From Shinella sp. H4-D48 (GTDB taxonomy: Bacteria > Pseudomonadota > Alphaproteobacteria > Rhizobiales > Rhizobiaceae): 64,000 bases of DNA. Under the pieces are notes generated by a model. It was given only the letters and a program-made list of their open reading frames with translations. It was not told where the DNA came from and ran no database searches. Location of the stretch: positions 332,097 to 396,096 of the forward strand of contig NZ_CP093339.1 in assembly GCF_022637395.1 (NCBI RefSeq), written 5' to 3'. Positions 49,608 to 57,776 of the stretch are shown piece by piece; the first letter of the stretch is position 1, and every line of letters begins with the position of its first letter. Made by a program: the position numbers and the translations under genes.

Positions 49608-52070
49608 CTACCCGTCCATCACATGGCGTACCTTCTCGGCCAGCTGGTCGAGGCTGAACGGCTTTTGAAGAAGGTGCGTGCCGGGGTCGAGGATACCGTT
49701 ATGAACCACGGCATTGCGCGTATAGCCCGTCGTATAGAGGACCTTGAGATTGGCGACCTTCGAGGCTGCGATTTCGGCAAGCTCTCGTCCGCTCATCTGC
49801 GGCATGACGACGTCCGTAAACAAAAGCGTCGGCTTCAAACCGGCGTCGAGGAGGGCGATCGCAGCAGGCCCGTTCGCGGCTTCCGCGACGGTATAGCCAA
49901 GTTCACGCAGCGCTTCCGTCGAGAAGTTGCGGACGCGCTCGTCGTCCTCCACCACGAGAACGAGTTCGTCCCGTCTGCCGCGTGCCGGCTCGTTGCCCAG
50001 CGGGACGATGTTCCTGGCTTCGCCGGTGCCGTAGTGACGAGGCAGATAGATCTTGACGTTCGTGCCGTGTCCGAGCTCCGAATAGATCCTAACATGCCCG
50101 CCGGATTGCCTGACGAAACCGAAAACCTGGCTCAGACCGAGGCCGGATCCCTTACCCACTTCTTTGGTCGTGAAGAACGGATCGAACGCCTTGGCCAGCG
50201 TCTCCTTCGTCATGCCCGTGCCGGTATCCGTCACGGCGATCATGACATATTGGCCGACGGACATGGAATGCTCTCTCGCATAGTCTTCGGCGATGAACGT
50301 GTTGGCCGTTTCGACAGTGAGTTTGCCGCCCTGGGGCATTGCATCGCGGCCATTGACGGCGAGATTGAGGATGGCGTTCTCGAGCTGGCTCGAATCGGCG
50401 TTGATCCGCCACAGGCCGGCTGCCATCACGGTCTCCACCTGAATCTGTTCGCCAAGGGCGCGGGTCAGCAGCTCCGTCATGCCCGACACCATGCGGTTCG
50501 GCTCGATCACCTCGGGCTGGAGCGGCTGCCGGCGGGAGAAGGCCAGCAGGCGCTGGGTGAGGGCCGCCGCGCGGTTCGCACCGTCCTTGGCTGCCTCGAT
50601 GTAACGGCTCAGGTCGGTTTCGCCGCGCGCAAGCCGTCTTTCCAGCAGGTTCATCGCACCGAGGATAACCGCCAGCATATTGTTGAAGTCATGCGCCACG
50701 CCGCCCGTAAGCTGGCCGACGGCTTCCATCTTCTGTGCATGGCGAAGCTGAGCTTCGGCCTCCATCAGTTTGGCTGTCCGCTCCTCGACGGCTTTTTCGA
50801 GATCTTCACGAGACCGGGCAAGGACTTCCTGCGCATCCACGATGTCCTGGATGTCCGTGCAGGAGCCGAACCAGCGCGTGATGTTGCCCGCATCGTCCCG
50901 CACCGCCTGCGCCCGGCCAAGCACCCAACGATAGACGCCAGATTTGTGCCGGAGGCGGTACTCGATATGATAGGGTTCGCCCGTTGCCAGACATTGACGC
51001 CAGACGTCCCAGGCGCGCTCCTGATCGTCGGGATGGAACATGCCGTTCCAGCCATCACCATCCGTCGAGCCGACGGGAACGCCGGTGAAATCATACCAAC
51101 GCTGGTTGTAATAGTCGTGATGGCCGTCCGGCAGTGTTGACCAGAGCATCTGGTCGACCGAATTGGTGATGGCACGAAACCGCTCTTCGCTGTCACGCAG
51201 ATCGGCTTCGGCCTTTTTTCGCTCAGTGATATCGAAGCTGACGCCGGGAAAGCGGAGAACCGTTCCATCCGGCGCGAGCGTCGGCCTTCCCTCGGCAATG
51301 ACCCATCTGCTAGAGCCGTCCGGCTGCAAGAGCCGGTATTCCTGCGAGAAGTTTTTTCCGGTCTTCATCGCCGTGTTGATGGCGTCTCGGACCGATGGCA
51401 GGTCGTCAGGATGCAGTCCGGCAAAAAACTCCGCGATCGGCGCGCCCGAGGCGGCCCGTTCGCGCGGGACGCCGTAAAGTTTGGCAAAGCGCGCGTCCGC
51501 GATGATCCTGTCGTTCGGTACGTCCCAATCCCAGGTCCCGACCGTGTCGGAAGCGCCCAGCGCAAACTCCAGCCGCTCTTCGCTGGCGCGGAGCGCGCGT
51601 TCCGCCGAAAGGCGCGCCGTCGTTTCGTTGCCCTGATTGAAAATGCCGAGAACGCGATCCTTGTCGTCAAAGATCGGCGCAAAGCTGTAGTCCCAGTGGG
51701 TCTGCTGGACACGGCCGCCGCGCTCCATCGGCAGCATCTGGTCGGCAACGGAAAATCCCTTTCCGGTCGTCATCACCGCCGTCAATTGCGGCTCGATCAC
51801 GTGCCATATGTCCGCCCATACCTCACGGGCGGGTCGCGCCAGCGCCCATGGGTGCTTCTCCCCGGCAATCGGCGCCCACGCGTCATTATAGATCAGCCTC
51901 AGATCGTCTCCCCAGTAAATGGCGGTGGGAAGCGTCGTGTTGAGACATAGACTGACCGCCATCCGCAGTTCCAACGGCCATTCGGATGGATTGGCAAAGC
52001 CGTGGCTGGCCCAGTCGAGCGCCAGGATGTGTCGGCTCATTTCGGTGGTCGGCTCTGCGGGGATCGTCAT
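49608..52070 (-). CDS. Multi-PAS hybrid sensor histidine kinase
   Basis: A soluble sensor of 820 residues. Its start has a PAS-like domain (about 30-155; LPTAIYWGDDLRLIYNDAW), then two PAS/PAC pairs (about 165-295, with WDWDVPNDRIIADARFAKLYGV, and about 295-420, with FRAITNSVDQMLWS). A coiled segment is followed by HisKA (His near 458 in GGVAHDFNNMLAVILGAMNL), HATPase_c (NLAVNGRDAMPQGG, GSGLGLSQVFGF), and a receiver (LVLVVEDDERVRN, LLFTDVVMPQMSG). No membrane helix is present. The signal is unknown. It lies upstream of the MFS and ArsB-like genes on the same strand with an 85-bp gap, and is divergent from the chemoreceptor. Confidence 0.92.
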   Translation of the reverse strand: MTIPAEPTTEMSRHILALDWASHGFANPSEWPLELRMAVSLCLNTTLPTAIYWGDDLRLIYNDAWAPIAGEKHPWALARPAREVWADIWHVIEPQLTAVMTTGKGFSVADQMLPMERGGRVQQTHWDYSFAPIFDDKDRVLGIFNQGNETTARLSAERALRASEERLEFALGASDTVGTWDWDVPNDRIIADARFAKLYGVPRERAASGAPIAEFFAGLHPDDLPSVRDAINTAMKTGKNFSQEYRLLQPDGSSRWVIAEGRPTLAPDGTVLRFPGVSFDITERKKAEADLRDSEERFRAITNSVDQMLWSTLPDGHHDYYNQRWYDFTGVPVGSTDGDGWNGMFHPDDQERAWDVWRQCLATGEPYHIEYRLRHKSGVYRWVLGRAQAVRDDAGNITRWFGSCTDIQDIVDAQEVLARSREDLEKAVEERTAKLMEAEAQLRHAQKMEAVGQLTGGVAHDFNNMLAVILGAMNLLERRLARGETDLSRYIEAAKDGANRAAALTQRLLAFSRRQPLQPEVIEPNRMVSGMTELLTRALGEQIQVETVMAAGLWRINADSSQLENAILNLAVNGRDAMPQGGKLTVETANTFIAEDYAREHSMSVGQYVMIAVTDTGTGMTKETLAKAFDPFFTTKEVGKGSGLGLSQVFGFVRQSGGHVRIYSELGHGTNVKIYLPRHYGTGEARNIVPLGNEPARGRRDELVLVVEDDERVRNFSTEALRELGYTVAEAANGPAAIALLDAGLKPTLLFTDVVMPQMSGRELAEIAASKVANLKVLYTTGYTRNAVVHNGILDPGTHLLQKPFSLDQLAEKVRHVMDG

Positions 52071-52326
52071 CAGGAGATCTCGGATATTTTGTTCGACGTA
52101 TATGGGCTTCGATCCGACTTTGGGAAGCGCATCCGCAACAGTTTCCGATGCGTTCGATCTGATGCCAAACTCGTCCCATTGAAGCTGAGTTGGGCCTCCA
52201 TGTCATGCCGTTACCGCCACTTCATACAGTGTTTTATTAAATATAAAATTTTATCTTCCGCATCGAAGCGTTTCGTCCGGGACACGAAAGTAACGGGAGC
52301 GCTTAGGAAACACCAGCGGGGGCAAA
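52071..52326. promoter_or_regulatory. Divergent region of the PAS kinase and chemoreceptor
   Basis: A 256-bp non-coding region with an AT-rich core around 52225-52260, unusual for this GC-rich window. The core contains a perfect 12-bp palindrome ATAAAATTTTAT (52243-52254). It probably holds the promoters of both genes. I could not assign a specific operator or sigma-factor site. Confidence 0.4.
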
Positions 52327-54537
52327 ATGCTTTTCAATTCAACGACCGGACGAAATATATTCTACGTTGCGCTATGCGGCCTTACTGCAACCATTGCGGC
52401 GTCGTCCGTGCTGTTTTACCGTGCCTATGAGGACGTAAGGCACAGCAGTCTTGCGAACATGCGGCAGATCTCCGAGGCGGAAGCGCTGAAGTCGGAAAAG
52501 ACCATCGGCGGCACCATCCATATCGTCAATGGGCTTGGCTCCGTGCTGGAGACGATGAAGCAGACGGGTGATGTGGATCGCGCCGAGACGGACCAGACCA
52601 TCAGACACATGCTGGAGAAGAACCCTGACATCCTCGCACTCTGGACAGGCTGGGAACCGAATGCGTTCGATGGCAAGGACGCCGATTTCGCCAGCAAGCC
52701 CGGTTACGATGCCACCGGTCGTTACGTGCCATACTGGGTGCGTGGCGGTGATGGAAAGATCACAAATACGGCGCTGACCGATTACGCCACGGCCGGGCCG
52801 GGCGACTATTATCAACTGCCCTTCACGCAGAACAAGACCTTCGTCATCGAGCCCTATCCATATGCTATTGACGGCAAGGATGTGCTGATCACCTCTGTTG
52901 CCATGCCGATCGTCGTTGATGGTAAGACCGTCGGCGTTGCAGGCCTCGACCTTTCGCTCCAGGCAACGAGCAACGCGCTTGCACAGATCCGCCCGATGGG
53001 CACCGGCTCCATCAGCCTTGTGACGAGCGCCGGCAAGATCATCGGGCACCCCAACCCGGCCCTCATCGGGAAAAGCCTTGCCGATGGCGGTGCTGAAACC
53101 GCCAATTGGGATCAGCTTATCGCCAATGCCGGCGTCGAAAAGGAAATGGTTGCCGCAGACGGCAGCATCCAGTTCGCAATGGCATCGCCCGTTCGGTTGG
53201 CACCGGATATGACGTGGTATGCGATCGTTTCCGTGCCGAAGAGCACGGTGTTTGCGCAAGTGAACGCCATGATGCGGGACGCGATTGCAATCGTCGTCGT
53301 GGCCGCAGCGCTGCTCGCGCTGGCCGGCTGGTTGATCGCGCGCCGGTTCATTGCCCGCATTTCGAACGTCATCGATGAGACGGCCCGTATTGCGCAAGGC
53401 GAGCTGCAGCTCGTGTTGAAGGACGCTGCAGCCAAGGATGAGATCGGCGATCTTGCCCGGTCGCTGGAAGTGCTTTTGCAGAACAATCGTGAAAAGGCCC
53501 GGCTGGAGCAGGAAGCGGAGGACAACCGCAGCCTCAGCGAAGAAGAGCGTATCGCGCGCGAACGCAGTGCCGCCAGGGATGCCGCCGACATCAAGTTCGC
53601 GGTCGACAGCCTTGCCGGCGGTCTTGCCAGACTGGCCGACGGCGATGTTTCCTGCCGCATTCATGATCCCTTCGTCGAGCGGCTCGACGGCGTCCGCAAC
53701 GACTTCAACAGCTCGGCCGAGAAACTGCAGGATGCTCTCATGCGCGTCGCGGAGAATGCCCGTGGCATCGATGCCGGCGCCAATGAGATCAAGTCGGCAG
53801 CTGACGACCTGGCACGGCGCACCGAGCAACAGGCCGCAGCCGTGGAGGAAACCGCGGCAGCCCTCGAGGAGATCACCACCACGGTCAGGGATGCGGCCAA
53901 GCGGGCCCATGAAGCCGGCCAGCTCGTTGCCCGTGCCCGAACGGGTGCGGAGCGCTCCGGTGATGTGGTCCGTCAGGCCGTCATCGCGATGGAACGCATC
54001 GAGCATTCATCCGGCCAGATTTCCAGCATCATCGGCGTGATCGACGAAATCGCCTTCCAGACGAACCTTCTGGCGCTGAATGCCGGTGTGGAAGCCGCGC
54101 GAGCCGGTGAGGCGGGCAAGGGTTTTGCCGTTGTCGCTCAGGAGGTGCGCGAGCTTGCCCAGCGTTCCGCCAACGCTGCCAAGGAGATCAAGGCTCTTAT
54201 CACGACCTCGAACCAGCAGGTCGAGGAAGGCGTGCAGCTGGTCGGCGATACCGGCAAGGCGCTCGACGTCATCGTGGCGGAGGTGCAGGAGATCAACCGG
54301 CATGTCAGCGCTATCGTTGAATCCGCGCAGGAGCAGTCCTCCGGTCTTCAGCAGATCAACACGGCCGTGAACCAGATGGACCAGGACACCCAGAAGAACG
54401 CGGCGATGGTCGAGGAGACCACGGCGGCAAGCCACACGCTCGCAATGGAGGTTCAGGCGCTGAACCAGCTGTTGAGCCAGTTCGAACTGGGTTCCAATGC
54501 CCGTGGAATGCATCGCGCGTTCCGCGCTGCGGCCTGA
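52327..54537 (+). CDS. Methyl-accepting chemotaxis protein
   Basis: Transmembrane chemoreceptor of 736 residues. The first membrane helix is near residues 10-32, then comes a periplasmic double-Cache-type sensing domain (about 35-320; GRYVPYWVRGG, DYYQLPFTQNKTFVIEPYPY, VGVAGLDLSLQ), and the second helix is near 320-340. A HAMP domain and a second HAMP-like stretch follow (DTARIAQGELQL-like and LAGGLARLADGDVSC). The signalling hairpin tip is near residue 590: IIGVIDEIAFQTNLLALNAGVEAARAGEAGKGFAVVA shows it clearly. No CheR-docking pentapeptide is evident at the C-terminus. The ligand is unknown; Cache domains often bind amino or organic acids. Confidence 0.94.
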   Translation: MLFNSTTGRNIFYVALCGLTATIAASSVLFYRAYEDVRHSSLANMRQISEAEALKSEKTIGGTIHIVNGLGSVLETMKQTGDVDRAETDQTIRHMLEKNPDILALWTGWEPNAFDGKDADFASKPGYDATGRYVPYWVRGGDGKITNTALTDYATAGPGDYYQLPFTQNKTFVIEPYPYAIDGKDVLITSVAMPIVVDGKTVGVAGLDLSLQATSNALAQIRPMGTGSISLVTSAGKIIGHPNPALIGKSLADGGAETANWDQLIANAGVEKEMVAADGSIQFAMASPVRLAPDMTWYAIVSVPKSTVFAQVNAMMRDAIAIVVVAAALLALAGWLIARRFIARISNVIDETARIAQGELQLVLKDAAAKDEIGDLARSLEVLLQNNREKARLEQEAEDNRSLSEEERIARERSAARDAADIKFAVDSLAGGLARLADGDVSCRIHDPFVERLDGVRNDFNSSAEKLQDALMRVAENARGIDAGANEIKSAADDLARRTEQQAAAVEETAAALEEITTTVRDAAKRAHEAGQLVARARTGAERSGDVVRQAVIAMERIEHSSGQISSIIGVIDEIAFQTNLLALNAGVEAARAGEAGKGFAVVAQEVRELAQRSANAAKEIKALITTSNQQVEEGVQLVGDTGKALDVIVAEVQEINRHVSAIVESAQEQSSGLQQINTAVNQMDQDTQKNAAMVEETTAASHTLAMEVQALNQLLSQFELGSNARGMHRAFRAAA

Positions 54538-54555
54538 CCGGCATCGTCCAAAAAC

Positions 54556-54581
54556 GCAGCCGCCGCTTGTTCGGCGGCTGC
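54556..54581 (+). terminator. Intrinsic terminator of the chemoreceptor gene
   Basis: GCAGCCGCCG and CGGCGGCTGC form a perfect 10-bp stem with a 6-base loop, 18 bp after the stop codon, followed by ATTTCT. Confidence 0.8.
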
Positions 54582-54662
54582 ATTTCTGCCTCTTACCGAT
54601 ACCTTGGATAACGGTTGAACAGGGGGCTTGATATCTCCGCAACACTCCCCATTTAACGTCTA

Positions 54663-54766
54663 CAACCCGTCATCGATGACTGCCTGCAGCGATATCCCCC
54701 TCGTCGCGCGTTCGTAGTCCTCCGGGTCCAAAGGGCGCTCCCCGAAAGGGTCGAGCGCCCTTTTTG
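54663..54766 (+). ncRNA. Candidate small RNA ending in a strong intrinsic terminator
   Basis: About 104 bases lie between a possible promoter (TTGATA-17 bp-ATTTAA) and a terminator, with a short hairpin (GTCA/TGAC) near the 5' end. The chemoreceptor transcript already has its own terminator upstream and no reading frame ends at this second one, so something else must use it. I recognise no known RNA family; the promoter is weak by eye. Confidence 0.3.
54730..54765 (+). terminator. Strong orphan intrinsic terminator
   Basis: AAAGGGCGCTC and GAGCGCCCTTT form a perfect 11-bp stem over a 12-base loop at 54741-54752, followed immediately by more Ts and TGTTTA. It is the best-formed terminator of this region, and no gene directly precedes it. 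Confidence 0.85.
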
Positions 54767-54886
54767 TTTAGGCGGGCGACGACGGGTGCGAAAACATCCG
54801 TTTCAGCTTTCGAAGGGACTGCTTTTCATGTGCGGTTGTTTGCGATCTGTCTGGCAAGAACCGCACGCGAAATGTAGGCTGCCGAT

Positions 54887-55840
54887 ATGGATTCGCGCGC
54901 TTCATCCTCTCCTTCGGCCGTCACACCGCTACCGCAGATGCCGGGCTGGACCCGCTCGCGCGGACGCGAACAGGATGAGAGCGATGCCGCTTTTGCGGCC
55001 GGCGTGGCCCTGAAAGCGCTTGACGATCTCGTGCGCTCGGCCCCCGTCTGGGCAGGTTGCTGGCGCTCCCGGCAGGCATTGAAATGTGCCGGCGTTGCCG
55101 TGCGCCTGATGGGGCGCAACGAAGAGGAGGCGGCCTTGCGCGATGCCGTGCTCCTGACATCGGCAGGCGACGATCCCGGTCCGGCCGGCCGCGTCTCGGT
55201 AGCGTTCCGGCGGATTGCGGCGCGTAAGCCCGCCTTTTCTTCCAAGGTGATCGGAGAGCTTGCCGACCTGTTGGGCCTTGCCGAAGACGAGCGGCTGCTG
55301 GCAGCGGTCGACCACGCGGATGCGGCGCTGCAATCGGGCAGGGCGCCACCTTTCGCGGCAGCGGCACTGGTGACGGCGATCATGCGCGACCGGCCCGACG
55401 GCGAGGTCTTGGCCTGGGCGCTGGCCGAAATGCTCATCGCGCGGATGCTCGACTGGCCTTGCGCCGTGCCGCTTCTGATGGCGGAGCGTTATGGATCGGC
55501 TTTCCGCACGCTTGCAGGCCGGGGGCGCGTGCGACCGGACGAACCGGCCTTTGCCGGCGCCGTCTGCCTCGCGCTTGCTGAGGGCGCTGCCACGGCCTTG
55601 CGTTCTGCCGGCGAGATCGCCCATCGTGCCGACAGGCTTGTCGCCATCGCGCCCAAGGTCCGCACAAAGGGGGCCGCGCCGGTGATCGCGAGGCTGCTCG
55701 ATGACGATGCCGTGCCGGCATCGGCCCCAGGCAGCAATCTGTCCCGCTGGGCTGCCACCCGCCTGTTCGAACGGCTGGAAGGCTTCGCCGCCGTCCGGGA
55801 GCTTTCCGGCCGCGCTTCCTTCCGCATTTACGGGCTGTGA
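54887..55840 (+). CDS. DUF1403 family protein
   Basis: A 317-residue, Ala/Leu/Arg-rich, mostly helical soluble protein. [25 protein letters not shown] at residues 15-39 and [18 protein letters not shown] near 85 are typical of DUF1403, a family found mostly in alphaproteobacteria beside an ScpB gene, often on plasmids. No catalytic motif is visible. Its stop codon overlaps the scpB start as GTGA, so both are co-translated, which suggests a role with ScpB in chromosome or plasmid organisation. The function of the family is not known to me. Confidence 0.88.
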   Translation: MDSRASSSPSAVTPLPQMPGWTRSRGREQDESDAAFAAGVALKALDDLVRSAPVWAGCWRSRQALKCAGVAVRLMGRNEEEAALRDAVLLTSAGDDPGPAGRVSVAFRRIAARKPAFSSKVIGELADLLGLAEDERLLAAVDHADAALQSGRAPPFAAAALVTAIMRDRPDGEVLAWALAEMLIARMLDWPCAVPLLMAERYGSAFRTLAGRGRVRPDEPAFAGAVCLALAEGAATALRSAGEIAHRADRLVAIAPKVRTKGAAPVIARLLDDDAVPASAPGSNLSRWAATRLFERLEGFAAVRELSGRASFRIYGL

Positions 55841-56541
55841 CGATGGACGCACCTGATGGCACGAAGGCATCGCGTGGCTGCAAATCCAGGGCGCAGGATC
55901 AACTGTTGCTCGACCGGGAGCTTGCTGATCTGCCCGCCGACCTGCGCTGGCGCGAATGGATGTTGCGCGTCGAAGCGGTTCTGTTTGCCGCGGCCGCGCC
56001 CGTCGGCCGCGAGACGCTGTCGCGGGTCGTCGGCACCGATTGCAGCATCGATCTGCTGATCGACGATCTGCAGGAGGAACTGCGTGGCCGGCCCTACGAG
56101 ATCGTGTCCGTCGCGGGCGGCTGGCAGCATCGAACGCGCTCGCGCTATGCGGAAACGATCCGGGCCGCGCAGGCGCCGACGCGCAGTTCGTCGGCTGCCT
56201 TGTCGGATTTCGAGGCCATGGTGCTGATGGCGATTGCCTATTTCCAGCCGGTTACCCGCGCCGAGCTGTCGCGCATTTTCGGCAAGGAGGTCAGCCGCGA
56301 CACGATCGCGTCTCTGCGCAACGCCGGCTTCCTGTCCTCCGGCCCGCGCAGCCCCACACCGGGTGCACCCTATACCTATGTCACGACGAAGCAGTTCCTC
56401 TCCGCCTTCGGCATGCAGACGCTGCGCGACCTGCCCGATATCGAGGCGCTCGAGGATGCGGGCCTCCTGAGCAGGCAGGCCGTGCAGACGGAGGCTGTGG
56501 AAGCCGGCGTCGAGGCCGACGCCGAGCGCGACGAGCCTTAG
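55837..56541 (+). CDS. scpB: ScpB-like segregation and condensation protein
   Basis: A 234-residue protein of the ScpB (kleisin-interacting winged-helix) family. [24 protein letters not shown] is the first winged helix (about residues 43-66), followed by [19 protein letters not shown]. The second winged helix has [24 protein letters not shown] (about 125-150) and [22 protein letters not shown] near 175. In housekeeping genomes scpB is beside scpA; here it is beside DUF1403 and no scpA or smc is near. It is probably an accessory copy of plasmid or chromid type. An ATG at 55843 is an alternative start. Confidence 0.88.
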   Translation: MTMDAPDGTKASRGCKSRAQDQLLLDRELADLPADLRWREWMLRVEAVLFAAAAPVGRETLSRVVGTDCSIDLLIDDLQEELRGRPYEIVSVAGGWQHRTRSRYAETIRAAQAPTRSSSAALSDFEAMVLMAIAYFQPVTRAELSRIFGKEVSRDTIASLRNAGFLSSGPRSPTPGAPYTYVTTKQFLSAFGMQTLRDLPDIEALEDAGLLSRQAVQTEAVEAGVEADAERDEP

Positions 56542-56648
56542 CGGCGGTTGTCGGGCTGCCGATTTGCGGTCAAAATGCCCTTCGCAATGTCGTGTCAATG
56601 CAGGAGCACGGATTGGCCACCCTCACCAGCACGCGGGACCGCAGGAGC

Positions 56649-57590
56649 ATGCCGGAGCCGAAGTTCAGCCCGCTTTCGGCCAGTCCGCCGACCTTCGAGC
56701 ACATCATCACAGGCATCGATGAAAGCTTTCTCTGGCGCATCGATGACTATCCGTGGGAGCGCAATGTCTGGAATTTCCATCCGGAGTTCGAGATCCACCT
56801 CATTCGCAAGGGCACCGGCGTGGCCTTTGTCGGCGACTATATCGGCGCCTTTTCCGCGACCTATCTTACCGTCATCGGCAGCGACCTGCCGCATGACTGG
56901 GTGACGATGACGGCGCCCGGCGAGGTAATCGAGGGGCGCGATGTCGTCGTGCAGTTCCACCCTGACCGCATCCGGGAGGCGACGAAGCTGCTGCCGGAAT
57001 TCGCCCAGCTGGAAGATTTTTTTGCCCGCGCGCAAAGGGGCCTCGTCTTCAGTGGCGAGACGTTGGCAAGCGGCGCTGATCTCGTCGAGCGCATGGGCAC
57101 GCAAAAGGGCGTGGCGCGGCTGGCGCTCTTCCTGCAGCTGCTCGATCTGCTCGCTGGTTCTACGGAATACGAAGTGCTTTCCTCGCCCGAATACTCGCCG
57201 AAGCTCGATGCCGAAACCCTCGATGCACTGCAACGCGCGCTCGTTTTCATCTACCGCAATTTCGCAACCGATATCCGCCTGTCGGATGTCGCCGATCTTG
57301 CCGGCATGAGCGAAAGCACATTCTCCCGCTTCTTCAAGAAGAACACCGGCAACACGTTCACGGACCATGTGAACAAGCTGCGTATCTGGCAGGCCTGCAA
57401 GCTTCTGGCGGAAACCGACATGCCGATCACCGACATCTGCTTCGAGGTTGGCTACATGAACATCTCCAATTTCAACCGGACCTTCCTGCGCCAGCATCGC
57501 ATGACGCCGTCAGCCTACCGCCGGCTCACACCACAACGTCGCTCCCTGCGCGGCGATGGGCTCGTTCCCGATGAAACCTTGCGCGGATAA
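56649..57590 (+). CDS. AraC-family regulator of the sugar/polyol importer
   Basis: Transcription factor of 313 residues. The N-terminal cupin-like sensor is visible (DYPWERNVWNFHPEFEIHLI near residues 38-57, then GTGVAFVGDYIGAF). The C-terminal AraC domain has both helix-turn-helix units (RLSDVADLAGMSESTFSRFFKKNTG, then PITDICFEVGYMNISNFNRTFLRQH). I start at the ATG at 56649 after GCAGGAG; an in-frame ATG at 56598 would add 17 residues. It is co-oriented with the importer, 186 bp upstream of the binding-protein gene. Two palindromes in that gap are its likely sites. Confidence 0.92.
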   Translation: MPEPKFSPLSASPPTFEHIITGIDESFLWRIDDYPWERNVWNFHPEFEIHLIRKGTGVAFVGDYIGAFSATYLTVIGSDLPHDWVTMTAPGEVIEGRDVVVQFHPDRIREATKLLPEFAQLEDFFARAQRGLVFSGETLASGADLVERMGTQKGVARLALFLQLLDLLAGSTEYEVLSSPEYSPKLDAETLDALQRALVFIYRNFATDIRLSDVADLAGMSESTFSRFFKKNTGNTFTDHVNKLRIWQACKLLAETDMPITDICFEVGYMNISNFNRTFLRQHRMTPSAYRRLTPQRRSLRGDGLVPDETLRG

Positions 57591-57610
57591 GAGCATTTTT
57601 TCGCAGTGCA

Positions 57611-57624
57611 GCATAAAATTATGC
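57611..57624. promoter_or_regulatory. Palindrome 1 upstream of the sugar importer (candidate AraC site)
   Basis: GCATAA and TTATGC are separated by two bases. Its centre is about 64 bp, six helical turns, from the centre of the second GCAT-type palindrome at 57675. Confidence 0.5.
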
Positions 57625-57674
57625 ATTAAAGTACAGATTCCCTGCAACAGACACGCTAGTTTCCACGATTTCCT

Positions 57675-57687
57675 TGCATAATATGCA
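57675..57687. promoter_or_regulatory. Palindrome 2 upstream of the sugar importer (candidate AraC site)
   Basis: TGCATAATATGCA is a perfect 13-bp palindrome with a central A, about 90 bp before the binding-protein start. It shares the GCATA arm with palindrome 1. Confidence 0.5.
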
Positions 57688-57776
57688 TTTTAGCGAAGTC
57701 ATTCGCTGACAGATTGGCGCTGGCGACGAGGAGGTCGTGCCGCGCCGACCAACGATACCTTGAGGGAGGTTCACCC

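Larger units (their letters stand above)
54582..54886 (+). other. Intergenic stretch between chemoreceptor terminator and DUF1403 gene
   Basis: No protein gene is supported here. It contains a possible promoter (TTGATA at 54628, 17-bp spacer, ATTTAA at 54651), a perfect palindrome GTCATCGATGAC (54669-54680), and a very strong intrinsic terminator (54730-54765). Together these outline a possible small RNA. Confidence 0.5.

Noticed and set aside
52372..54006. Open frame of 544 codons on the minus strand
   Set aside because: It is opposite the chemoreceptor gene, which has unmistakable signalling-domain sequence.
55956..57590. Long reading of the AraC frame starting inside scpB (544 codons)
   Set aside because: The first 215 or so codons overlap scpB out of frame and are Arg-rich; AraC homology begins after the ATG at 56649.
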